Assembly (NCBI GenBank): GCA_027493405.1
Contig: JAOSKV010000001.1
Coordinates: forward strand, 124,001 to 188,000
Direction of reading: 5' to 3'
Origin: FEB-22 sp003105195
Lineage (GTDB): Bacteria > Pseudomonadota > Alphaproteobacteria > Rhizobiales > Xanthobacteraceae
Length of the DNA stretch: 64,000 nt
The notes under the pieces are model-generated. The model did no database searches and had not been told where the DNA came from. It worked only from the letters and a program-made list of their open reading frames with translations. Each line of letters begins with the position of its first letter. Positions within the stretch are counted from its first letter, which is position 1. Position numbers and translations under genes: made by a program. This document shows positions 47,981 to 56,884 of this stretch, in pieces.

Positions 47981-48729
47981 ATGCGGCCTGCCCATGCCTT
48001 CATGCTCGGCGCCGGTCTCGCATCGGTGGTCGGCGCAGCTTCTGCGGCCGCCGTCTTCCTGGCGCTCAAGTCCGAGCCGCAGGTGGCCGACAAGGAGCCC
48101 GCGCAACCCGCCGAGGCGGTCTCGGCCTCGGATCCCTGCCAGGGCCAGGCCTGGCCGCATTTCGACCAGAGCTGCCTCGCGCACAAGGACGCCACGCGCG
48201 CGCCGCGGATCGTCGGCACCGACGATCTCGCACCTCGGTCGCAGTCGCCGGTGACCGCCACGACCACGCCGACGCCGGCTGCGCGATCCGCCGCACCGCA
48301 GTCGGCAACCGACCGCAGCCGGCCCCGCCACCCGCCACGCCGCCGGACCCGGATAGCGCGCCGGCCGGGCAGGCGATGGCGTCGCCTCCGGCCGCCTCGT
48401 CCGCGCCGCTCCCACAACCGCGCCCTGAGATCCCGACCGAGACGACGGGCGCCGCGCCCGCCGAGCCGGCGCCCGCCCGGGCCGCGGCGTCATCGCGGGA
48501 CGAGGCCGAGGAACCGGTCAGGAAGAAGCGCACGTCGCGCAAGGCCCGCCAGCGGGAGCGCACGCCCCGGGATGACGCGCCGCGCCGGGACGCCCTGGCC
48601 GCCGTTGAGGCCGAGATCGAGGCGATGGAACGCCGCGGCGAGCTGCCCGGCGTGCGCGAGCGCGACCGCCGCGTGATCATCCTGCGGCCGCGCGGCGGCG
48701 GTGACGGGATATGGCCGTTCATGCGCTGA
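47981..48729 (+). CDS. Secreted or anchored proline-rich protein, frameshifted
   Basis: An N-terminal hydrophobic segment (MLGAGLASVVGAASAAAVFL) is followed by CQGQAWPHFDQSCLAHKDA, with two Cys. After a Pro/Ala-rich linker the C terminus is highly charged (RKKRTSRKARQRERTPRDD) and ends in VIILRPRGGGDGIWPFMR. The frame changes near 48295-48325 (one base missing). A Shine-Dalgarno GGAGGTG precedes the ATG, and an EcfG-type promoter is close upstream. Confidence 0.65.
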
Positions 48730-49086
48730 GGCCGCGGCGCGCGGCCCTTGCGGATTAACGGGGATTCAGGCCGGAACGCGCTGCCGGCTGCTGCGTTCTC
48801 GCCTACGGTGGATCCGCCGCGCGCGGACGCCGCCGTGTTGAACCTTTTCGAGCCCTGGGGGTACTCACAGGAACGTCATCACGCGTGTCTGGACTTCCGA
48901 CGCAGCCGGAAACACATCTCGGTTCTCCCTGATGTGTGGCGCAAGGCAGCCTCGCGGGCCGGGAACTCGGCCGCAGAAATGCCTTTCCGGCGTGGTGTCG
49001 TTCATGCAGGTGGCGCAGCGTCAAGGGCTGACAACAAATGCCGTTCCGGCAGGGGCGGATGAGCTGAGCGGGTAAGGAGAAGGGTC
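48730..49086 (+). promoter_or_regulatory. Non-coding region upstream of the 49087 gene, with an EcfG-type promoter
   Basis: No gene is visible in these 357 bases. GGAAC-N16-CGTT lies at 48773-48797. A second, weaker site GGAAC-N16-CTTT is at 48962-48986, 100 bases before the next ATG. A Shine-Dalgarno AAGGAGAAGG stands at the right end. If the first promoter is used, the gene has a long leader. Confidence 0.5.
48773..48797 (+). promoter_or_regulatory. EcfG-type promoter (GGAAC-N16-CGTT)
   Basis: A perfect consensus match. The nearest gene on this strand starts at 49087, leaving a leader of almost 300 bases, or an unrecognised small gene or RNA in between. Confidence 0.55.
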
Positions 49087-49803
49087 ATGGCTTCGTCCAC
49101 CGGATTCTGGACCGGCGCCGCGTTTGCGGTGGCTGCGGTGGTGGGTGGGGCGGCCGCCCTGCCGGCGCTGCTGTTGCAGGCGAGCCCGCCCGCGGAGGCC
49201 CCGTCGGTCGCCGCCGGCAAGGCCGCCGAGCCGAGCCCTTGGCGCACGAGCGAGCGCACGACGCTCGAGCGCACCACGGTCGAGCGCAAGTCGGCGCCTG
49301 CGGCTGCGACGCCCGCCCGCGTGAACCTGCCGCTCGGCGCCCATCAAGTGACGACCGGCGCCAGCCCCGCAACGACCGGGACCGCGAACGAGCCGGCGCA
49401 AGCCGCCGTGCCGATCCCCTTGGCGCGGCCCGAGATCCCGACACAGCAGGCCACCGTCGCCGAATCGCCGCGGGTCGAGCCTGCGGCCCCCGCGGCCAAG
49501 CCCGCCGCGGCCGCGCCGCAGCAGGCCGCCGTGGCGCCGAAGCCCGACATCCGGCCCGAGCCGCAGGCCGAACCCGCGGAGCGCAAGTCCGAGGCGGCGC
49601 GCGAGACCGAGCCCGAGGCGACGCCGCCGCGCAATGCCAGGCGCAGCAAGGCGGCGCAGCGCCGTGCGGCCCGCCGCAACCGCGACCGCCAGGATCTCTC
49701 GCACCTGCCGGTGGTCCGCGCCGACCGGCTGCCGCCCGGCTACCGCATCGTCCGGCCCGCGCCCTATCCGATGCGCGAGTTCTGGTCGCGCTCCTACTAC
49801 TGA
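49087..49803 (+). CDS. Proline/alanine-rich membrane-anchored hypothetical protein
   Basis: A 238-residue protein. One N-terminal helix (GFWTGAAFAVAAVVGGAAAL) is followed by a long Ala/Pro-rich linker and a basic C-terminal domain (NARRSKAAQRRAARRNRDR) with PPGYRIVRPAPYPMREFW. It shares its layout and a RPEIPT motif with the protein at 47981. It may reach from the inner membrane through the periplasm. Function unknown. Confidence 0.65.
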   Translation: MASSTGFWTGAAFAVAAVVGGAAALPALLLQASPPAEAPSVAAGKAAEPSPWRTSERTTLERTTVERKSAPAAATPARVNLPLGAHQVTTGASPATTGTANEPAQAAVPIPLARPEIPTQQATVAESPRVEPAAPAAKPAAAAPQQAAVAPKPDIRPEPQAEPAERKSEAARETEPEATPPRNARRSKAAQRRAARRNRDRQDLSHLPVVRADRLPPGYRIVRPAPYPMREFWSRSYY

Positions 49804-49911
49804 GTCGACGGGCCACGCGCGTCTCGCGGCCCCGCACCGCGGGCCGTGCACATGTCCGAACCTTTCGGGTGCCGCCGCGACTGATGCGTGATGCATCTGT
49901 CCCGTCCCCCC

Positions 49912-50442
49912 ATGTCTCCGAGGTCTGTCCTGCGCCCGGTCCTGGTCGCCTTCGGCCTCGTGATCGGCGCCGGCGCGGCCGCGGCCCAGCCGCCGGCCCA
50001 GCGCTCCACCGCCGAGATGACGGCCACGATCGAGCGCGACCATCCAGCCGCCTACTACGTGCTGGCGCGGCGGCTGTTCGCCGAAGGCAGGAGGGACGAG
50101 GCGGTGTTCTGGTTCTACACGGGCCAGATCCGCTTCCGCGCGCGGCTGGCGACCCATCCGAACCTGCCGCGGGACGGCGAGCCGGCGCTGTTCGGCTCGC
50201 TCAGCGAGGTGGTCGGCCGGCCGATCAACGAATACGCCTTCGGTGACATCCCGCGCCTCGCCGGGATCATCGACCGGGCGCTCGCCTGGGACGCGGCGCA
50301 TCCCGATCGCTACGCGCCCCAGGGCAAGGCGCGCGACGACGTGCGGGCCGGGCTCGCCCGGATGAAGGGCCAGATCCTCGCCACCGCCGACGAGATCCGC
50401 GCGACGCGCGCCAGGAACGGCCTGGAGAACCGCAGCCGCTGA
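49912..50442 (+). CDS. Secreted hypothetical protein
   Basis: A 176-residue protein with signal peptide VLRPVLVAFGLVIGAGAAAA. The mature part is helical: DHPAAYYVLARRLFAEGRRD recalls tetratricopeptide-type helices. A start at 49888 is also possible. It lies 108 bases after the 49087 gene on the same strand. Function unknown. Confidence 0.65.
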   Translation: MSPRSVLRPVLVAFGLVIGAGAAAAQPPAQRSTAEMTATIERDHPAAYYVLARRLFAEGRRDEAVFWFYTGQIRFRARLATHPNLPRDGEPALFGSLSEVVGRPINEYAFGDIPRLAGIIDRALAWDAAHPDRYAPQGKARDDVRAGLARMKGQILATADEIRATRARNGLENRSR

Positions 50443-50490
50443 CGCGCCGCGCGCGCCGGCATGCGCAGCATCCCGCGCGTCCCGAACGGG

Positions 50491-50694
50491 TCACGCCGCC
50501 CGCGGCGACGCCGGGAAGCACACCAGGGTCTCGAACCGGTATCCGCAGGCCTCGCACGCCCACAGATGCCGGACGCGGCGCTCGTCCAGATGCTCGGACC
50601 ACTCCGGCACGAACAGCGTGTCGCCGCACTGGGCACAGAAATTGACGGGACGCGAACGGGCATGCCGACGAGGATCGCTGCTGCGCAGCTCCAT
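50491..50694 (-). CDS. Small zinc-ribbon protein
   Basis: A 67-residue protein with two Cys pairs, FCAQCG near residue 19 and ACEACGY near residue 47, forming a zinc ribbon. VPEWSEHLDERRVRHLWAC lies between them. Similar small proteins are common in rhizobia; the role is unknown. Confidence 0.75.
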   Translation of the reverse strand: MELRSSDPRRHARSRPVNFCAQCGDTLFVPEWSEHLDERRVRHLWACEACGYRFETLVCFPASPRAA

Positions 50695-50919
50695 GGGGCC
50701 CTCCCTGCGGCCGGATCTTCTCTTTCCCCTTCCGCCCTGATTGCCGCGACCCTAGCGCAATCGGTCCTCGCGGTGAATCAGCCCCGCTGACCTAACTGCC
50801 GCGGCGCGGTCACCGAAACGCCATGCTGGTGTCGCGCGGATGCGCCGGCGACAGCCCCTGCCGCCGCGGGACGCGGGCCGGTAGAGTGAAGGGAGAGCAG
50901 GGACCGGCCACGAGCAGGC

Positions 50920-51721
50920 ATGGGCAGGAGCTTCACGATATCGGTCGTCGCGCACGCGGTGGCGCTCCTGGGCGTGCTGGCCCTGTTCGGGAGCCCGCGG
51001 CCCTATGCGCCGACGCCGGTCGACTCGATCGCGGTCGATCTCGTCTCGCCGCAGGAGGCCGCCCCGCAGCCGGAGCCGCCGGCCGAGCCCTCGCTCTTGA
51101 CCATGCAGCCCCGGTCCGAGCCCGGCGCGGACACGGTGCCGCAGGAGAGCCCGCCGCGCCCGGAGGCGCCGCAGCCGCCGGCTGTGGAGCAATCGCCGCC
51201 GGCCGAGACGCAGCAGCAGGCGCGGGCCCCCGAGCAACCGCCCCCCGCAGCAACCGCCCCCGCAGCAACCGCCTCCCCAGCAATCGCCTCCGCAGAACGA
51301 ATCCATCTTCGCGCCGTCGCGCATCCAGCAGCTGCTCGACCTGACCCCGCCCCCGGGCGAGTCGACGGTCGCGACCGGGCCCGGCGTCGATGCGCCGGCC
51401 GAGAAGCAGGCGGACCTCTCGCGCGACGAGGTCGCGAACCTCAAGACGCATCTGCGCCGCTGCTGGAAGCAGCCGCCGGGGCTGGAAACGAGCCAGCGCA
51501 CCCGGGTCGTGCTGCGCGTGTTCCTCAAGCGCGACGGCGCGCTCGCGAGCGAGCCGCAGCTCGTCGAGGCGAGCGCGAGCCGCGCCGGCCCGCCGCTGGT
51601 CGCGGCCGCGACCCGGGCACTGCGCGAATGCCAGCCCTTCGCCTTCCTGCCGGCGGACCGCTATGACGAGTGGAAGATCCTCGACATCGGCTTCACGCCG
51701 CGCGAGATGGCGGGGGGATGA
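50920..51721 (+). CDS. TonB/TolA-like protein, frameshifted
   Basis: The N-terminal helix SFTISVVAHAVALLGVLALF is followed by a Pro-rich spacer with QQPPP repeats and a folded C-terminal part (RVVLRVFLKRDGALASEPQL, ALRECQPFAFLPADRYDEW). This is the TonB/TolA layout, with energy transfer from the inner to the outer membrane. The frame changes at a C run near 51240-51246 (one extra C). After correction the protein has about 266 residues. Confidence 0.75.
51226..51290 (+). repeat. Tandem 15-base repeat encoding Gln/Pro
   Basis: A unit close to CAGCAACCGCCCCCG is repeated about four times with small changes. It encodes the QQPPP spacer of the TonB-like protein. The C run in the first unit is where the frame is lost. 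Confidence 0.7.
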
Positions 51722-51786
51722 AGGATCTCCCGGTCGCGCGGAGGGTTGTCGTCCGGCGCAGGAGGTCGGGAATCCCGACATCGAGC

Positions 51787-52041
51787 ATGGAGGAGCGCGT
51801 GACCAGCGAACTCGAAACCGAAGCCTTGTCGGCGGCCATTGCCGGCTTCCTCGCCTCCCAGGTGCTGATGATGCGCTTCCTCGCCAAGGAAGGCGTGATC
51901 GACAAGGATCGGATGGTCGCCTATCTCGAGAACGCGCTCGAGGCCATGCGTCCCGGCATCAAGGACCCGCGCGCCCTGATGCCGCTGACGCAGCTCCTCG
52001 CCTCGCTGCGGGCGCCGGGCGACGACGTGATCCTGCAGTAG
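51787..52041 (+). CDS. Conserved hypothetical protein
   Basis: An 84-residue helical protein (ALSAAIAGFLASQVLMMRFL, VAYLENALEAMRPGIKD). It has no membrane helix of full length and no signal peptide. The ATG at 51787 is the start with the best context. Function unknown. Confidence 0.55.
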   Translation: MEERVTSELETEALSAAIAGFLASQVLMMRFLAKEGVIDKDRMVAYLENALEAMRPGIKDPRALMPLTQLLASLRAPGDDVILQ

Positions 52042-52085
52042 GATGCGGCGCTCGCGCCGGGCCGGGCCCGGCGCGGCGCGATCCC

Positions 52086-52958
52086 TCAGGGCAGCGGGCT
52101 GGCCGAGCGCGGCCCCGTCAGGCTCCAGGCCATCAGCGAGGGCGCGGCCGCGCCGTCGCGGTGCCGCCCGCCCGCGCAGGCCGCGAACCACGCGGCGGCG
52201 GCGCCGAGCAGGGCGGCGGCCGCCGCCATGAAGCCGATCAGCGTCGCGCTGCGTCGCGCCCGCGACAGGTTCTCCCGCGCGCTCGCCACCGTGGCGTTGA
52301 CGCGCTGGTCGGCCGCGGACGCATCGAGCCCGGTGCGCGCCGCCACCAGCCGGACCAGGTAGGCGCGGTCCTCCGCCGTCATGCCGCTGTGGCTCGACGC
52401 CGTGAGCAGGATGCGCGCGGCTTCGGCGCGGCTGTAGCCGAGATCGGTGTCCGGCGGCCGGCGTTCGGCGCGGAACAGGCGGTCGAGGTCGTAGGCGATG
52501 ATGTTCTCGCCGCCGACGGACGCCGAGGGGCCGGCCGCGCCGGCCGACGGCGCGGCGAGCCGCGTCGCGGCCTGCGCGCCCCAGATCAGGATGAGGCCGG
52601 TGATCAGCGTGGCGATCGCCCAGGTCAGGAGGCCGTGGCCGCCGTCGCGGACCTCCACCTCGTCCGGGGTGCTGGCCGCGCTCAGGCGCGTGCGCATGCG
52701 TCCCGCGACATAGCCGCCGAGCCCGTAGCTCGCGAGCGCGACCAGGACCAGATAGAGGCCCGAGAGCGCCAGCAGCGCCATCGAGGCGTCGCGCCAGGTC
52801 GGCGCGGTCGAGCTCACCGAGAGCCCGATGGCGGCCGCGAAGCCGTGCAGCACGAAAGCGAGCGCCGCCGCCAGCGCGCCGGCGAAGATCGGTGCCCATT
52901 GGATGTAGCCGGCGGCCGCCTCCGCGAGTGGGGCGGGACGTGATTCGACGGGTGTCAT
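52086..52958 (-). CDS. Membrane protein of unknown function
   Basis: A 290-residue protein. Helices lie near residues 22-48, 62-85, 111-131 and 238-262. The central segment NIIAYDLDRLFRAERRPPDT is soluble. Similar proteins are found in rhizobia with no known role. Its start is 13 bases from the stop of the 24-residue gene upstream, so the two may be one operon. Confidence 0.7.
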   Translation of the reverse strand: MTPVESRPAPLAEAAAGYIQWAPIFAGALAAALAFVLHGFAAAIGLSVSSTAPTWRDASMALLALSGLYLVLVALASYGLGGYVAGRMRTRLSAASTPDEVEVRDGGHGLLTWAIATLITGLILIWGAQAATRLAAPSAGAAGPSASVGGENIIAYDLDRLFRAERRPPDTDLGYSRAEAARILLTASSHSGMTAEDRAYLVRLVAARTGLDASAADQRVNATVASARENLSRARRSATLIGFMAAAAALLGAAAAWFAACAGGRHRDGAAAPSLMAWSLTGPRSASPLP

Positions 52959-52971
52959 GGGCGTGTCCCGA

Positions 52972-53046
52972 TCAGCGCAGGCCGAAGAAGGAGAGGATCG
53001 CCATGATCACCACGATCAGGCCGATGAGATAGATCAGTCCGTGCAT
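52972..53046 (-). CDS. 24-residue membrane microprotein
   Basis: The whole protein is one helix with a short tail (LIYLIGLIVVIMAILSFFGL). A Shine-Dalgarno GGAGG lies eight bases before the ATG and an EcfG-like promoter 43 bases before. Very short proteins of the LIYLVGLIVVxLAILSFxGLR type recur in rhizobial genomes. It is below the size limit of ordinary gene finding. Confidence 0.65.
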   Translation of the reverse strand: MHGLIYLIGLIVVIMAILSFFGLR

Positions 53047-53348
53047 GCGAGGCCTCCATGGGTCCGGGGCTGGACCCGCTGACCACAGAACAGGCAACGC
53101 TGGGGAAAGTTCCGGACCGCGTCGGATAGACGCGGCGCGGCGCCGCGGCGGGTCGACGAATCGATCGCGGATATGCGGTTGAAAGACGCTCGAGGGCGGG
53201 GCGAATCGTCACGATCTCGGGGGGACGTCGCGATAGCGATAGCCGCCGCTGACAACGCACCGTCAGAGGCGGGCGGCATCGTAGAGGAAGGCGGGATCAC
53301 GCGGGAGGGATGCCACAACGCGACGGCACCGCGTCGGTTGCGCCGCCC
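53047..53348. other. Gap between the microprotein and the acyl-CoA dehydrogenase
   Basis: The left end holds the EcfG-like promoter at 53089-53113. The remainder shows only short GC-rich palindromes (GCGGCGCGGCGCCGCGGCG near 53130) and no convincing gene. Confidence 0.5.
53089..53113 (-). promoter_or_regulatory. EcfG-like promoter (GGAAC-N16-TGTT)
   Basis: One mismatch in the -10 element. The distance to the microprotein start (43 bases) suits a promoter. Confidence 0.5.
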
Positions 53349-54401
53349 TCAGTAGGACCTCGGCAGGCCGAGCACCTTCTCGGCGATGAAGCACAGGATC
53401 ATCTCGCGGCTCACCGGCGCGATGCGCGGGATCATCACCTCGCGCAGGTAGCGCTCCACGTGGAATTCGCTCGCATAGCCGAACCCGCCATGGGTCATCA
53501 CCGCCTGCTGGCAGGCCTCGAAGCCGGCTTCGCCCGCGAGGTATTTCGCAGTGTTGGCGGCGGCGCCGCAGGCGAGGCCCCGGTCGTATCGCCAGGCTGC
53601 CGACAGCGTCATCAGCCAGGCCGCCTCGAGCTCCATCCAGTTGCGCGCCAGGGGATGCTGGATCGCCTGGTTCTGCCCGATCGGCCGGTCGAACACGACG
53701 CGCTCCTTGGCGTAGGCGGTGGCGCGCGCGAGCGCCGCCTTGCCGAGCCCGATCGCCTCCGCGGCGATCAGGATGCGCTCCGGGTTCATGCCGTGCAGGA
53801 TGTATTCGAAGCCGCGCCCTTCCTCGCCGATGCGGTCTTCCACCGGGATCTCGAAATCGGCGATGAACAGCTCGTTGGAATCGACCGCCTTGCGGCCCAT
53901 CTTCGCGATCTCGCGCACCGTGACGGCCCGCCGGTCGAGGTCGGTATAGAACAGGCTCAGCCCCTCGGTCGGCCGCGCCGCCTGCTCGCGCGGCGTGGTG
54001 CGCGCCAGCAGCAGGATCTTGTCGGCGACCTGCGCGGTGGAGATCCACACCTTGGTGCCGTTGACGACGTAGCGGTCGCCCTTGCGCACCGCCCGCGTCT
54101 TCAGCCGCGTCGTGTCGAGGCCGGTGCTCGGCTCGGTGACCGCGAAGCAGGCCTTCTCGCGGCCCTGCACCATGGGCGGCAGCATGCGGCGCTTCTGCGC
54201 CTCGCTCGCGAACACGACGACCGGGTTGAGGCCGAACACGTTGATGTGGACCGCCGAGGCGCCCGCCATGCCGGCGCCCGACTCCGCGATCGTGCGCATC
54301 ATGATCGCGGCCTCGGTGACGCCGAGGCCGGCGCCCCCGTAGTCCTCGGGAACGCAGATGCCGAGCCATCCGGCCTCGGCCAAAGCGCGGTGGAAGTCCG
54401 C
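53349..54401 (-). CDS. Acyl-CoA dehydrogenase family protein, 5' end lost
   Basis: About 350 residues remain, starting at DFHRALAEAGWLGICVPEDY. FAD and substrate binding segments CFAVTEPSTGLDTTRLKTRA and VWISTAQVADKILLLAR are present, as are the C-terminal helices (GGFGYASEFHVERYLREVM). About 40 N-terminal residues are missing into the poly-C tract. The enzyme family oxidises acyl-CoA thioesters at the alpha-beta carbons; the exact acyl chain is not predictable. Confidence 0.88.
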   Translation of the reverse strand, partial: ADFHRALAEAGWLGICVPEDYGGAGLGVTEAAIMMRTIAESGAGMAGASAVHINVFGLNPVVVFASEAQKRRMLPPMVQGREKACFAVTEPSTGLDTTRLKTRAVRKGDRYVVNGTKVWISTAQVADKILLLARTTPREQAARPTEGLSLFYTDLDRRAVTVREIAKMGRKAVDSNELFIADFEIPVEDRIGEEGRGFEYILHGMNPERILIAAEAIGLGKAALARATAYAKERVVFDRPIGQNQAIQHPLARNWMELEAAWLMTLSAAWRYDRGLACGAAANTAKYLAGEAGFEACQQAVMTHGGFGYASEFHVERYLREVMIPRIAPVSREMILCFIAEKVLGLPRSY

Positions 54402-54682
54402 GGGGGGCCCCCCCCCCCCCCCCCCCCGGGGGGGAGGGGCGGCGCGAGGGGCGGGCCGGGCCGGCGGCCCCCCCCCCCCCCCCCCCCCCCCCGGGGGGCG
54501 GGCCACCGACCCGGCGCCGCGGTGTTTGGGGGGGGCGCCCCACCACCCCCCCCCCCCCCCCCCCCCCCCCGCGCGCCGGGGCGGGGCCCCCCCCCCCCCG
54601 GGGCCGCCCGGGGGGGGGGCGAGAAGCGAAAAAACAAGAAGGCGCCCACCCCCCCCCCCGCCCCCCCCCCCCCCCCCCCCCC
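54402..54682. other. Long poly-C/poly-G tract joining two unrelated genes
   Basis: Nearly 280 bases consist of C and G runs, with only short normal-looking pieces. It lies exactly where the acyl-CoA dehydrogenase loses its N terminus and the HPP protein loses its C terminus. A gap filled with poor sequence is the best explanation. Confidence 0.85.
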
Positions 54683-55061
54683 GGACGAAGGCCCAGGTCA
54701 GCTTCATGGTGACGAACAGCAGCGCGTTGATCCCGGCCGGCGGATGCAGGGTGCGCGTGACCTGCATCGCCGCGATGGCGAGCGCGACCGCGATCCCGGC
54801 CGTCCACGGATTGGTGCCGAACAGCGTCCAGACGCCGAGGCCCGCCAGCGCCGACAGGATGTGGCCGCCGAGGATGTTGCGCGGCTGCGCCTGCGGGCTC
54901 TGCGGCGCCGCCATCACGAGCACGATCGAGGTCGTGAACGGCACCGCTTCCAGCGGCATGCCGCTCCAGGCGGCGAGCCCGACCATCGCCGAGATGGCGA
55001 GGCCGCCGCCGACGGAGGTCGCGAGGGTTCGGCGCAGCAGCGAAGGCGTGTCGGGGAGCAC
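54683..55061 (-). CDS. HPP family membrane protein, 3' end lost
   Basis: About 125 residues of a transmembrane protein with FTTSIVLVMAAPQSPQAQPR and AMQVTRTLHPPAGINALLFV, the latter containing the HPP motif. The rest runs into the poly-C tract. The GTG at 55061 is the likeliest start; the segment before it is not HPP-like. HPP proteins are thought to be nitrite or other small-anion carriers in some bacteria and plants. Confidence 0.75.
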
Positions 55062-55114
55062 GAACGAGGATCTGCGGTGGGTCCGGCCGCGCAGCCTAAC
55101 ATGATCCGCCGGCG

Positions 55115-56368
55115 CTACAAGCGCGCCCGCATGCCGTGCCACGCCGCCGCCAGCGCCGCGCGATGCGCCGGCGCCGCGATCGCGACCAGCGCCTGCGCCC
55201 GCGCGTCGAGATCGCGGCCCGCGAGCCGGGCGACACCGTGCTCGGTGACGACGATGTCCGCGTCGAGCGCGCTCGCCGTCACCGGCGTGCCGGGCGCGAG
55301 CTGCGCCACGATCCGGCTTCGCCCCTTGCTCGCGGCCGGCAGCATGACGATCGCGCGCCCGCCCGGCGAGGCGCGAGCGCCGCGCGCGAAGTCGAGGAAT
55401 CCGCCCATGCCGGAGACGAAGCGGCCGTCGATGCTGGTGGCGTTCACCTGGCCGAACAGATCGACCTCGAGGGCGGAATTGAGCGAGACGAGCGCGTCGA
55501 GGCGCGCCAGCGTGCCGGACGCGTGTACGTGGCGCGACGGCCGCAGCACGATGTCGTCGCGCGCGAGCGCCCGGTAGAGGCGGGACGAGCCGATCGCGGC
55601 CGCCGCCACGGCGAGGCCCTCGTCGAGACCCTTGCGACGCCCGGTGATCACCCCGGCCTCGACCAGGTCGAGGCATTCGTCGCTGATGATTCCGGAATGC
55701 AGCCCGAGGTCGCGATGCGCGCCGAGGCGCCGCAGCACCGCGGAGGGCAGGGCGCCGACGCCGATCTGGATCGTGTCTCCGTCCGCGATCAGGCTCGCGG
55801 CATGGGCGGCAAGCGCCGCCGCCTCCGCCGTTTCGGCCGGAGCGGGCCATTCCGGCAGCGCCACGTCCGCCGCGACGATCGCGTCGACGCGCATGGTCGT
55901 CGCGCCGCCGCCGATCGTCAGGTTGCGGTTCAGCTCGCCGACCGTCATGCGCGCGCGCACGACGTCCGCGTAGTCGGCATTGAGCCCGAGGGGAAACGAC
56001 CCGTCCGGGCGCGCCGGCGCGACCTGGATCCAGGCCTGGTCGAATTCCACCTCGCTGAGAAACTCGGCGAAGCCGTAATAGCTGACCGGCAGGAAGCGGT
56101 GCCGTCCCGCCGCGAAGCTGTCGCGCTGCGCGCGGGTGACGAAGAGCCCGACCGAGGCCGCCTGCGGATGCAGCCCCGCATAGTCGAACTCGTTCAAGCC
56201 GGGCAGCCAGGCGCCGACGAAGGTGACGCTGGCCGCGGCCTCGGGATCGGCTGCGAGCGCGGCGCGCAGCGCCTGCGGCTCGCCGGCCACGCCGCCGACG
56301 AACACGGTCATGCCGGGCCGCAGGCGGGCAACGACGTCTTCGGCGTGCAGGTGCTGCGGCGGAGGCAT
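55115..56368 (-). CDS. Acetyl-CoA hydrolase/CoA-transferase family protein
   Basis: A 417-residue class I CoA-transferase of the 4-hydroxybutyrate/acetate type. DGDTIQIGVGALPSAVLRRL and LGLHSGIISDECLDLVEAG are typical. SLNSALEVDLFGQVNATSID carries the likely catalytic Glu near residue 300. The C-terminal block VVTEHGVARLAGRDLDARAQ is also typical. It moves CoA between acids; the partners are unknown. It lies 53 bases upstream of the HPP gene on the same strand. Confidence 0.9.
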   Translation of the reverse strand: MPPPQHLHAEDVVARLRPGMTVFVGGVAGEPQALRAALAADPEAAASVTFVGAWLPGLNEFDYAGLHPQAASVGLFVTRAQRDSFAAGRHRFLPVSYYGFAEFLSEVEFDQAWIQVAPARPDGSFPLGLNADYADVVRARMTVGELNRNLTIGGGATTMRVDAIVAADVALPEWPAPAETAEAAALAAHAASLIADGDTIQIGVGALPSAVLRRLGAHRDLGLHSGIISDECLDLVEAGVITGRRKGLDEGLAVAAAAIGSSRLYRALARDDIVLRPSRHVHASGTLARLDALVSLNSALEVDLFGQVNATSIDGRFVSGMGGFLDFARGARASPGGRAIVMLPAASKGRSRIVAQLAPGTPVTASALDADIVVTEHGVARLAGRDLDARAQALVAIAAPAHRAALAAAWHGMRARL

Positions 56369-56506
56369 TCGCGCGCACGAGAGAGGATGCCGGCGCCGCC
56401 GTCAAGGCGGGTGCCGGGCCCCGCCAGGGCGGCGCATTTGACTTGCCGTTCCGGGTCCGGGAAGGTCGCCGCGGGACACGCAATTCGACGCCGGGGCCGG
56501 GCATCC

Positions 56507-56767
56507 ATGTATCTCCTGTTCGCCACGATCCTTGTCGCCTCGCTGCTCGCCTGGCTGCGCGTACGGTTCCGCTGGGTCTTCTTCGGCTTCGCGTTGTTCT
56601 TCGCGGCCCACACGGTGTTCCTGGTCTCGCGCATGGGCGAGGGCGCGCGGGTCGTCCGCTCCTTCTCGACCGACCCGGTCGTGGTCGTCTCCGTCGTCAA
56701 CCTGCGGAATTTCGCCGCCACGCTGGCGGCCTTCGGCGCCGTCTGGCTGCTCCGCCGGTTCGTCTGA
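56507..56767 (+). CDS. 86-residue membrane protein
   Basis: MYLLFATILVASLLAWLRVR opens the first helix; RWVFFGFALFFAAHTVFLV forms the second; a third lies at the C terminus (NFAATLAAFGAVWLLRRF). The protein is unknown, and it is divergent from the CoA-transferase gene. Confidence 0.6.
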   Translation: MYLLFATILVASLLAWLRVRFRWVFFGFALFFAAHTVFLVSRMGEGARVVRSFSTDPVVVVSVVNLRNFAATLAAFGAVWLLRRFV

Positions 56768-56884
56768 GCCGGAGCGGCCGGCACGGATCCTTTTTTCGAC
56801 GAACCCGGGGAGGGGGCTCTGCGACTAAGCGGAGGCCGGAAGAGCGCGCGTTGCGTTCTCGGCGATCGCCCGGAGATTCTACGA

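Noticed and set aside
53173..53355. Possible 60-residue gene
   Set aside because: It has no Shine-Dalgarno, a composition like the surrounding non-coding DNA, and it overlaps the end of the acyl-CoA dehydrogenase.
54402..54682. Proline/glycine-rich protein encoded in the tract
   Set aside because: Long C and G runs in any frame give Pro and Gly. There is no start, no ribosome site, and the flanking genes are cut by the tract.
53349..56504. A reading frame of 1051 codons on the minus strand
   Set aside because: It is a false fusion of the acyl-CoA dehydrogenase, the poly-C tract, the HPP protein and an out-of-frame reading of the CoA-transferase gene.
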